In this document: one piece after another, positions 24,287 to 31,338 of the stretch
How positions within the stretch are numbered: position 1 is the stretch's first letter
Layout: each line of letters starts with the position of its first letter
Assembly (NCBI GenBank): GCA_024226735.1
Contig: JAAELL010000408.1
Span: forward strand, 1-38,159
From: a bacterium
Lineage (GTDB): Bacteria > Planctomycetota > UBA1135 > GCA-002686595
Length of the DNA: 38,159 bases
Reading direction: 5' to 3'
Translations under genes and position numbers: made by a program
Notes under the pieces: model-generated
What the model was told of the DNA's origin: nothing
The model's database searches: none
What the model saw: only the letters and a program-made list of their open reading frames with translations

Positions 24287-26791
24287 TCACTCGAGCTCGA
24301 TCTCGACGGTCCCGCCCGGCTCGATGTTGACCACGCGCAGCTGCTTCCACTGCGAGAATCGGTCCGGCTCGTACTCGCGCGTTTGCAGCACACCGCTCGA
24401 CGCGAGGACGTCGACTGTGAAGCTGCCGTCGTCCGCGGTCTGGAACACGGCGTCGTAGATCTTCCTGTTCTCCGCCGTGCGGAAGCGCAGCGTGCTCGCT
24501 TCTGCGACGCGGCCGACGAGCGTGCCCGTGCGCATCTCCATCGACCATTCGTGCGGGCCGGCGGCGCTTACGGCCTCGAGCGTCACGGGCTCGGTCCAGG
24601 TCGCGGCGAGGGGCTGCGTGTCGGCGGGGCTGCGCAGGATCAAGCGGTACGGGCCCGGATCGGCGCGAAGCTCGAAGTGCCCGTCGTCGCCGAGCAGCGT
24701 CGCGCGCGCCTGGGGATCGTCCGCGCCGTACTCCGCGGATGCGAGCCGCGCGCTCCAGCCCGCGCTCGAGCCGCCAACGATCGAAAGGTGGCCGTGCAAG
24801 AGGCCGTCCTTGCCCTCGTCGAGGACGAAGTCGTGTCGCGTCGATTCACCTTCGATGACGGTGCAGTTGGGCTCGAAGACGTCGTCCGAGTCCTGCGCGA
24901 CGACCGTCCAGGTGACCTCCATCTCGCGCTCACGGTGTTCGATACGCCAGGGGCCCGGACGCAGGTTCTCGAAGCGGTAGCGGCCGTCTTCGTCGGTGCG
25001 CGTCGTATGCACGATGCCGTCGCCGCGGCACGTCGCGATCAGCTGACTGCGCGGGTCTTGACCGGAGGTGTAGCTGAGCCGGCCCTCGATCGCTCCACCG
25101 CGCGTGAGAAGCAGATCGACATCCTTCTTGCCACGGGCGTCGATCGCGAACGGCCCGTATTCGGCCAGCGCCCAGCCCGGGTGCTCGGCGATCGCCATGT
25201 AGCTCCTGTCGTCTCCGCCGGTGTGGATCTCGAACCGTCCGTTCTCATCGGTCTTCGTGCGGCGCTCGCCGATGTGGACGTCGTAGTCCATGAGGAAGCC
25301 ACGCGAGCGTATGCGGAAGCCGCCCTGCATCCGTTCGCATACGCGCACGTCAGCACCGGCGACCGGCTCGCCGTTCGCGAGGACGCGCCCGCTGACGCTC
25401 GGCTTCTTGTTCAGCTCGATTCGCAGCTCGCGCGGCGCGGAGAGCGGCTGGAACGGTCCTTCGCGCGTCTCCTCGTACTCCGAGGCGTAGACGGTGACGT
25501 GGAACTCCTCCTCTGGAATCATCATCTCGGATCGGCCCGGTGCGGTCTCGCGTACCTGCCGCGCGACGTAGTGCGCGATCTCGCCGAACTCCGGGTTGAC
25601 GTACGCGTCGCGAACCGGATCGCCATTGGAGTCGACGACCGAGACCTGCATCCAAGCTGCTTCGCCGAGTCGCAGCTCCACTTCCGAGCCGATTGCGACC
25701 GCCCTCTCGAAGCTCGCGCGCCAGCGGTCGCTCGCATCCTTGGCGAGCACGAGGTGCGGCGAGAGGTTCGTGGGATGAATGACGAAGCGCCCTTCGGCGT
25801 CCGCGATCACCTTCGCGTCGCCCGGAAAGCGACCCATCGGGACGGCGTAGACCTCCGCTTTCGGAACCGGCGCACCCGTCGGGCTCAGGACGCGTCCAGA
25901 GATGGCGTCGGAGCCCTTTGGCGTGGAGACCACGAGCCGAATGCCGGCGGTCTCTGCATCGAATGCCACCTCGATCGGCTTGGAGTAGGTCCACGTGCCC
26001 AGGCCCTTGCGCGCCCAGAGCCGCGCGGGACCAGTGGGGACGAAGGGCACGCTGAACGCACCATGCGTCGTCGTCGTCGAGCGTGGCAGTCCGAGCCCGA
26101 CCTTCGGTCCCGCCAAGCGCGCCGCGACCGGGTGGAGCTTCAACGCGACGTCGGCGACGAGGACTTCCGCGCTCTCGATCGTGCGGCCGGTGTCGTCGAC
26201 CACGACGCCCGACACGGACCCGCCCGGAGCCAGGACGAGATCCCCCAGGTCGCGCGTGCCTTCGGCGATCGGCGTCGCGCGGAACATGTGCAGTGCGCGT
26301 TCGGGCGCCTCGGAAGAGAACACCGCCGCCATCGGCTTTCCGTCCCAGCGCAACAGGGCGCGCGCGTCGAGCGTCAAGCGCATGACGCCGTCGGGGCCGG
26401 AAGGCTCGGCGGATGCGTGGTAGCCCTCCCGTCGCTCGTCGATGAACCGCAGGACCGCTCCGGCGAGAGCGACGCCCGCCTCGTCGACGGCGCGCGCGAT
26501 GACGATGGACGGCTGGGCCTCTTCGCCCGGCGCGGCGACCGATTCGATGAGAGCGGGTTCGTGAGAGTTCTCGGCGGGCGGTCCTCCTCCGGCGATGGTC
26601 CGGCGCGTCTCGGCGACGGGCACTGGTCGCGTCTCGGGCGCGTGCTCGAGCGCCACGGAGCTCTGTCGCGGGGTGAGCCCTTCGCGGACCCCGGGCGTGG
26701 CGGCAGTCTCGGGTTCGCCGAGGCGGCTCGTGTAGGCCAGGGCAGCGAGAAGAGCGAGGACGAGAGTGCTGAGTCCAAGCCACTTCGACAT
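24287..26791 (-). CDS. Membrane-anchored protein with carboxypeptidase-regulatory-like (Cna-B-like) domains
   Basis: An 834-residue protein from ATG 26791, where an N-terminal membrane segment begins (KWLGLSTLVLALLAALAYTS); the longer frame to 26902 adds only basic residues. After a Pro/Glu-rich linker the protein is a chain of beta-sandwich domains of the carboxypeptidase regulatory/Cna-B type. Recognisable starts are APGGSVSGVVVDDTGRTIES, ISGRVLSPTGAPVPKAEVYA, KPSVSGRVLANGEPVAGADV and GGAIEGRLSYTSGQDPRSQL. Typical ends are DAEGRFVIHP, DENGRFEIHTG and DEDGRYRFENLRPGPW. No enzyme domain is present. It is predicted to project from the membrane as a structural or adhesive protein. Confidence 0.88.
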   Translation of the reverse strand: MSKWLGLSTLVLALLAALAYTSRLGEPETAATPGVREGLTPRQSSVALEHAPETRPVPVAETRRTIAGGGPPAENSHEPALIESVAAPGEEAQPSIVIARAVDEAGVALAGAVLRFIDERREGYHASAEPSGPDGVMRLTLDARALLRWDGKPMAAVFSSEAPERALHMFRATPIAEGTRDLGDLVLAPGGSVSGVVVDDTGRTIESAEVLVADVALKLHPVAARLAGPKVGLGLPRSTTTTHGAFSVPFVPTGPARLWARKGLGTWTYSKPIEVAFDAETAGIRLVVSTPKGSDAISGRVLSPTGAPVPKAEVYAVPMGRFPGDAKVIADAEGRFVIHPTNLSPHLVLAKDASDRWRASFERAVAIGSEVELRLGEAAWMQVSVVDSNGDPVRDAYVNPEFGEIAHYVARQVRETAPGRSEMMIPEEEFHVTVYASEYEETREGPFQPLSAPRELRIELNKKPSVSGRVLANGEPVAGADVRVCERMQGGFRIRSRGFLMDYDVHIGERRTKTDENGRFEIHTGGDDRSYMAIAEHPGWALAEYGPFAIDARGKKDVDLLLTRGGAIEGRLSYTSGQDPRSQLIATCRGDGIVHTTRTDEDGRYRFENLRPGPWRIEHREREMEVTWTVVAQDSDDVFEPNCTVIEGESTRHDFVLDEGKDGLLHGHLSIVGGSSAGWSARLASAEYGADDPQARATLLGDDGHFELRADPGPYRLILRSPADTQPLAATWTEPVTLEAVSAAGPHEWSMEMRTGTLVGRVAEASTLRFRTAENRKIYDAVFQTADDGSFTVDVLASSGVLQTREYEPDRFSQWKQLRVVNIEPGGTVEIELE

Positions 26792-26889
26792 GCCCGTGAA
26801 TGGTGCCGAATCGCGACGGATTGCGCGATGGGCCAGGCCGCGATTGCCCCAACCGCAAGTACGGAATGTCGCCATAATCGACACGTGAT

Positions 26890-27387
26890 GGAGGAATCTC
26901 AATCGTCAGGTGCACGCCGTCGCTCGTCCAGTCGGGACGCAGCGCGCGCGTCAAGTCGACGTACCTCGATCTCGAGCTCGCGTGCCGCCTCGCGCTTCGC
27001 GGCCCGGACGATCGCGAGTCGAGGAGCGCGTGCCTCGAGATCCGCGACGCGCGCCGGCGTGAGGTTCTTGGCGTCCGGGAACATGCCCGTCGGACCCGCG
27101 AGCAAGATGCGCACGTCGCCACGCACCTCGCGCAGATCGGCGACCAAGGCGCGGATGTCGCGGCCGAGAGCATCCGCCTGATCCCAGCTCCGCCTCTGCC
27201 CGTTCTGGCAGGAATCATTCGTTCCGAGCATGACAATCGCGACATCCGGCGCCCACGCGAGGGCGGCGTGCCGCTGCTCGGTCCGCACGTAGGGGCGATC
27301 GGCGCCGCGCAGCAGCGTCGTTCCACCGACGCCGAAGTTGCGGACGGCGAGCGCCGACCAGAACAGGAGCATGCGGTGGACCTTCAT
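26890..27387 (-). pseudogene. SGNH/GDSL hydrolase, frameshifted and N-terminally truncated
   Basis: From 27387 the minus strand encodes VRNFGVGGTTLLRG (block II, with the oxyanion-hole Gly) and DVAIVMLGTNDSCQNG (block III, with the oxyanion-hole Asn), then a helix-rich middle to AAREL. The frame then runs on without homology to a stop at 26899. In the neighbouring frame the missing block V appears, YVDLTRALRPDWTSDGVHLT, with the catalytic Asp and His (DxxH). A frameshift near 26960-26975 thus splits the gene. Block I with the catalytic Ser (GDS) is missing at the 5' end, and the normal C-terminus after HLT is missing too. It cannot make an active esterase. The frameshift alone might be a sequencing error, but the missing ends argue for decay. 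Confidence 0.7.
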
Positions 27388-27444
27388 CGGCCCTGCGAGC
27401 GTAAGATGCCCGGCTCGTTCGGTCCTCCCCCCATTCCGGATCTC

Positions 27445-28671
27445 ATGCTTCGATCGAAACGCCTCTTGGCCGGCGCGACGCTCTCCGTGATGTTGTTCGC
27501 GTGCGAGTCGACCTCTTCATCCACGGCGCGCAGACAGCCGGTCGCCGAGCGACCGACAGCGCCCACCTACGAGCCCGGCGGCAGTGAGCCGACCCCTTCG
27601 AACGGCAAGCCCGTGTCGGGGATCTGCGTCCAGATCGGTCACACGACCACCTGGACCGCACCTAGCGTCTCGACCAAGCTCGGCGCGCCTGCGCCGCAGG
27701 GCGATTCGCGCAACGACGCTTACGTCGGCCTGCGGCTCAAGCGCACGAACGAGCGCACCGAACCCGACTTCGCGCGCAACGTTCAGGGCGGCAACGTCGG
27801 CGGCGAAGCGGCGTCGTGGGCGAGCGACATCATCGTCCGGTTGCGCGTCGAGAATGCCGATGCCCAGCTCGGCCGCGACTTCCAGGTGTTCGCCGCGTCT
27901 CCCGCACGCAACGCGAAGACGGCGTCGCTGCAGCCGTCATCCAAGGACGGTCGCGAGTTCGATGTCCGCATCCCCGCCGGCCGACCCGGCGCGGTCGCCT
28001 GGGTCGGCTTCCTCGCCGCCCCGTCGAAATCCCCGCGCACGTTCCACGCCCGCATCGTGGACGCGTGGGAGACCGCGGCGAACCGCCCTGTCCCGGTCGG
28101 CTGGAACGACGTCGCCCGCTTCGTCATCGAGCCCCACCAGCGCGCGCTACGCGTCCAACCCACGAACGATCCGCGCCCGACCGTCGTGCACTTCACCGGC
28201 ATCCAATCGGTCCCGCACCGCCCGCACATCTCGAGCGAAGTCGTATCCGAAGGCGGCAACGAACACCGCTGGACGATCGAGCTTCGCCGCGGCAACGTCG
28301 AATCGAACCCGGGCAGCGGTCAGGTCGGCGGCGAGCGCACCCGACTCTCGACTCCGCTCGACGTCGTCGTCGCGATCGACGAGAAGCTGACGACGGCCGA
28401 GTACGGAACGGACTTCGTCCTCATCAGCGGCTACGGCGGGAAGGTGCTCGAGCCGTTGCGGGGGTCGCGGTCGTGGCGGATCCGTCTGCCGGCGGGGGAT
28501 ACGTCTGCGCCGGTGTACTTGCGGTTTCCGGATCGGCGCGGGCAGAAGGAGGGCTGGGAGCAGGTCGTGCTGGAGATCGTGCGCGTCGAGCCGGGGAGGG
28601 TCGGAATCGGATGGAATCGGAAGATGCGGTGGTTGATCGAGGATTCTGCGAGCGGTCTGGACCGGCCTTGA
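27445..28671 (+). CDS. Lipoprotein with two similar Calx-beta-like domains
   Basis: A 408-residue protein from ATG 27445. Its signal peptide ends in MLFAC (Cys20), a lipobox-like site, followed by a Ser/Thr/Pro-rich linker. Two domains, about residues 90-230 and 270-405, match each other in order: YVGLRLKRTN / WTIELRRGN, QLGRDFQVFAAS / EYGTDFVLISGY, FDVRIPAGRPGAVAWVGF / WRIRLPAGDTSAPVYLRF, and VPVGWNDVARFVIE / VGIGWNRKMRWLIE. The GxDF and IPAG phrases are typical of Calx-beta or related Ig-like beta-sandwiches. I recognise no enzymatic motif. The gene begins 57 bases from the start of the divergent hydrolase remnant. Confidence 0.8.
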   Translation: MLRSKRLLAGATLSVMLFACESTSSSTARRQPVAERPTAPTYEPGGSEPTPSNGKPVSGICVQIGHTTTWTAPSVSTKLGAPAPQGDSRNDAYVGLRLKRTNERTEPDFARNVQGGNVGGEAASWASDIIVRLRVENADAQLGRDFQVFAASPARNAKTASLQPSSKDGREFDVRIPAGRPGAVAWVGFLAAPSKSPRTFHARIVDAWETAANRPVPVGWNDVARFVIEPHQRALRVQPTNDPRPTVVHFTGIQSVPHRPHISSEVVSEGGNEHRWTIELRRGNVESNPGSGQVGGERTRLSTPLDVVVAIDEKLTTAEYGTDFVLISGYGGKVLEPLRGSRSWRIRLPAGDTSAPVYLRFPDRRGQKEGWEQVVLEIVRVEPGRVGIGWNRKMRWLIEDSASGLDRP

Positions 28672-28692
28672 CGGTTGCCGTCGGGCTCGGTA

Positions 28693-29502
28693 CTACCCCA
28701 ACGGCTGCGCCAACACCGCCTTCGTATACGCCAGGAAGAATCCCATCCTGCGCGCGTTTCGCTCCGTCGACATGCCCGGCAACGACTGAATCACGGCGAT
28801 CTTGCACCCGGCCTCCCGCGCCATCTCCAACCGCCGCGCAATCAAGATCTGCTGGATCCCCCGCCGTCGAAACTCCTCGAGGACGCTCGTTCCGAACAGA
28901 GCAGACGCCTCCCCGCGTGCCTCCATCGCACCCCCGCCCGCCGCAATCCCGTCCGCCGTGGCGAAGTAGGCCGTGACCAGTGGGTGCTCGAGCGTCCGCC
29001 GCGAGATCTCGAACAGGTCCGGGTCGATCGGCTCGTCCAGCGAACGGAAACCACTCGTGGCGATCTCGATGTACTGGCGCGCCTGGTCCGCATCGGTCGT
29101 GTCGACCGTGACGAGCTCGATGCCCTCCGGGACTCCGTGGGGGAGGAGGGCGCGGAAGTCCTCGTCCTCTTCGAGCTCGCGCGCCAGCACGTTCTCGAAC
29201 TGCCGCAGGGTGAAACCGCGTTCGGCGAGGCCCTGGGTCAGTGACGGGTCGGCGAAGGGGCAGACTTCGATACGTGGCTCGACGTCGCGCGAGACGTAGT
29301 ACTCGACGAGCTGGTCGAGCTCGGCGCTCGAGACCGGACCGGACAGGCCCAGACCGGAGGCTTGGTTCGACCAGGATGCGCCGCCTGAGAAGCACATCCA
29401 GCCGCCGGCGATCTCCTGGGCTTGCTGGGAGACGTCGGCGGTGCCGCGCGCCTGCCGCTCTTCTTCGATCCGTGCGATCTCGAGGAGGCTGAGCCTCGGC
29501 AT
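28693..29502 (-). CDS. GNAT family N-acetyltransferase
   Basis: A 269-residue protein from ATG 29502; the start overlaps the stop of the upstream Ntn-hydrolase gene by one base (TGATG), which fixes it. The C-terminal half holds the GNAT fold: FATADGIAAGGGAMEARGEA (strand 4), SVLEEFRRRGIQQILIARRL with the acetyl-CoA pyrophosphate loop RRRGIQ, and IAVIQSLPGMSTERNARRMG leading to FFLAYTKAVL. The N-terminal half (to ~120) looks like a second, degenerate acetyltransferase-like region. The acceptor is unknown. Coupling to a putative N-terminal-nucleophile amidohydrolase suggests a joint role in modifying small amides or amines, but this is inference. Confidence 0.85.
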   Translation of the reverse strand: MPRLSLLEIARIEEERQARGTADVSQQAQEIAGGWMCFSGGASWSNQASGLGLSGPVSSAELDQLVEYYVSRDVEPRIEVCPFADPSLTQGLAERGFTLRQFENVLARELEEDEDFRALLPHGVPEGIELVTVDTTDADQARQYIEIATSGFRSLDEPIDPDLFEISRRTLEHPLVTAYFATADGIAAGGGAMEARGEASALFGTSVLEEFRRRGIQQILIARRLEMAREAGCKIAVIQSLPGMSTERNARRMGFFLAYTKAVLAQPLG

Positions 29503-30728
29503 CAGAAGCCGAGGCCCTCGTACCCGCCCCGGCACGGCGGTGCGCCGGCGACGTGCAGGCGGGGCGCTGCGCCGAGCTCGTAGACGACACTCGCGGCCGT
29601 GAAGCCGCCGCGCTCGCCCTCGAGGTGGTTGCAGATCGGATGATCGTCGGAGTCGTGGGAGGTCAGCACCGACTGCAGTCCGCGCACCGTCGGCTCCGCC
29701 GGTAGCTCGGCGACGCGCGTCGAGGCACACGTGTAGCGGATGTGCGAGTTGTCCTTGTCGGACTCACGCATGCTCCTGCCGATCAGTCCGCGGTCGTCGT
29801 TCGCGAGCGGGTGGTTGGTGTGCACGAAGCGCCCGTCCGTGGCTTCGGACTTCAGCGGAACGACCTTGCCCGCCGACGCTTCGAGGCAGACGGCGCTGTC
29901 CTTGGCGCCGATCGTGTACGCCTGACCGGAAGCGTGCGGGACACGCTCGACGAACTTGCTCGCGCTGGCCAGGCTGTCTTGGGCGAGGACGCCGCGCACG
30001 ACGAACGCGACGGGCAGGCCGTTGATCGAGTTGTCGAGCTGCAGGAGCGTGTTGACGCACACCGCGACCCCGGCCGCGTTGATGCCGGTCGCGCCGACGA
30101 GACCGGCGATCGTGACGGCCAAGGACTCGGGCCCGCCCTCGGGCTGGTTGCGCAGGAGCACCATCGCGTCCGCCGGCCAACGCGGCAGGTCGAGGTTCTG
30201 GCCGATGAGCGTCGGGTGCTTGCCGTCGCTCGGTGCGGCGAGGACGGTGCACTTGTCGCCCTTCTCCGTCGAAGGCCGCGCGGACCCGGCGAGCCGCGCG
30301 TTGATCGAGAACCACCACTCCTCGTCGGGGAGCTGCATCGCGTAGACCGTCTCGAAGGGCAGGCCTGCGCCCTCGGCAATACCGCGCACCTCGTCGAGCA
30401 AGTCCGGAGTGTGACGCTCGATCGCCTTGCGGAACGAGGTCTCGGCGACGAAGCGGCGCACGTACTCGTCGCGCGTCTGGGTGCCCGGCGGCGTCAGGGA
30501 CTCCTTCCAGCGCTCGACCGCGCCGCGAACGGCGTCGCGCAGCTCTTCGCCGTGCGCGCGCCCGCGCTCGAGCGGCGAGCCTTTCAGGATCACGACGCGC
30601 AGCTCGTCGCGCCGCGTCCGGACGAGCCGCTCGAGCCCGGCCGGGGCGGCCGCGAGGGCGGCCAGGGACAGTCCCGAGCAGTGCAGGAGGCGGCGGCGCG
30701 AGAGGGCAGACGGAGGCGGCGTGGTCAT
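29502..30728 (-). CDS. C45-family Ntn hydrolase (acyltransferase/amidase-like), Tat signal
   Basis: A 408-residue protein from ATG 30728. A twin-arginine leader SRRRLLHCSGLSLAALAAAP (10-29) predicts Tat export. Residues ~45-400 resemble peptidase family C45, the acyl-CoA:6-aminopenicillanate acyltransferase-like enzymes: KGSPLERGRAHGEELRDAV, LDEVRGIAEGAGLPFETVYA, then a cysteine C160 in DKCTVLAAP, and GQNLDLP (176-182). In this family the cysteine becomes the N-terminal nucleophile after self-cleavage; here it is preceded by Lys rather than the usual Gly. VGATGINAAGVAVCVNTL and FVHTNHPL are further family blocks. It probably hydrolyses or transfers acyl groups on amides. The gene is coupled to the GNAT gene. 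Confidence 0.87.
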   Translation of the reverse strand: MTTPPPSALSRRRLLHCSGLSLAALAAAPAGLERLVRTRRDELRVVILKGSPLERGRAHGEELRDAVRGAVERWKESLTPPGTQTRDEYVRRFVAETSFRKAIERHTPDLLDEVRGIAEGAGLPFETVYAMQLPDEEWWFSINARLAGSARPSTEKGDKCTVLAAPSDGKHPTLIGQNLDLPRWPADAMVLLRNQPEGGPESLAVTIAGLVGATGINAAGVAVCVNTLLQLDNSINGLPVAFVVRGVLAQDSLASASKFVERVPHASGQAYTIGAKDSAVCLEASAGKVVPLKSEATDGRFVHTNHPLANDDRGLIGRSMRESDKDNSHIRYTCASTRVAELPAEPTVRGLQSVLTSHDSDDHPICNHLEGERGGFTAASVVYELGAAPRLHVAGAPPCRGGYEGLGF

Positions 30729-30778
30729 GCCACCAATTTAACCGACCTGGCCCGCGGTGCCGAAGAGATGCTGGGGCG

Positions 30779-31276
30779 ATGGCACGCAAGACCGGAAAAG
30801 GCAAGAAGAAGCAGGCGCCCGCGCGTGAACCGCGCAGGAGCTCGCGACCGGTCCGTGTCGGCCTGCTCGCGCTTTTCGGCGGGGTCGGGCTCCTGATCGG
30901 GACCTTCGCCCCCGCCGTACGCGTCGACCTGCACGGAACGCTGCGCTACTGGGACCTGGCGGGGCGGGAGGTCTTCGTGGTGCTGGTCGCCGGGCTCCTG
31001 ATCCTGCGCTCCGTGCCCCGCTCGCGGCAGCGCGAGCTGTGGTGGCCGATGCTGCTGCTCTGGGGCGCGCTCGCGCTCCCCTTTCTCGAGCCCGTGCTCT
31101 TTCCGCGCCGGCGCGGCTTCTTCGGGCGCATCCGCGATGCGGTCGCCGACACGCTCTCGAACGTGGCGACGGACCTCGCGTTCAGCTTCGACATGGTGCA
31201 TTGGCAGTGGGGGGCGCCGGTGTTCGTCGCGGGCGCCCTGTGCGCAAGTACCGCCGGCGTGCTCGCCTACCGTTGA
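30779..31276 (+). CDS. Small membrane protein, hypothetical
   Basis: A 165-residue protein from ATG 30779, 50 bases from the divergent hydrolase start. The N-terminus is very basic (ARKTGKGKKKQAPAREPRRS). Four hydrophobic segments follow: VGLLALFGGVGLLIGTFAPA, VFVVLVAGLLILRSV, WWPMLLLWGALALPFLEPVL and APVFVAGALCASTAGVLAY. I do not recognise the family. Its distance of 62 bases from AddB on the same strand leaves co-transcription possible. Confidence 0.65.
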   Translation: MARKTGKGKKKQAPAREPRRSSRPVRVGLLALFGGVGLLIGTFAPAVRVDLHGTLRYWDLAGREVFVVLVAGLLILRSVPRSRQRELWWPMLLLWGALALPFLEPVLFPRRRGFFGRIRDAVADTLSNVATDLAFSFDMVHWQWGAPVFVAGALCASTAGVLAYR

Positions 31277-31338
31277 CGTTGCGTCGATCGGCGCCGCGCG
31301 GACTGGTTCCGCGCTCGCGCGACACGTAACCTCGTCAC

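Noticed and set aside
24383..27181. A 932-codon plus-strand open frame
   Set aside because: It lies antisense to the anchored Cna-B-like protein gene, has no recognisable domain and shows the Arg/Asp/Val-rich bias of a GC-rich shadow frame.
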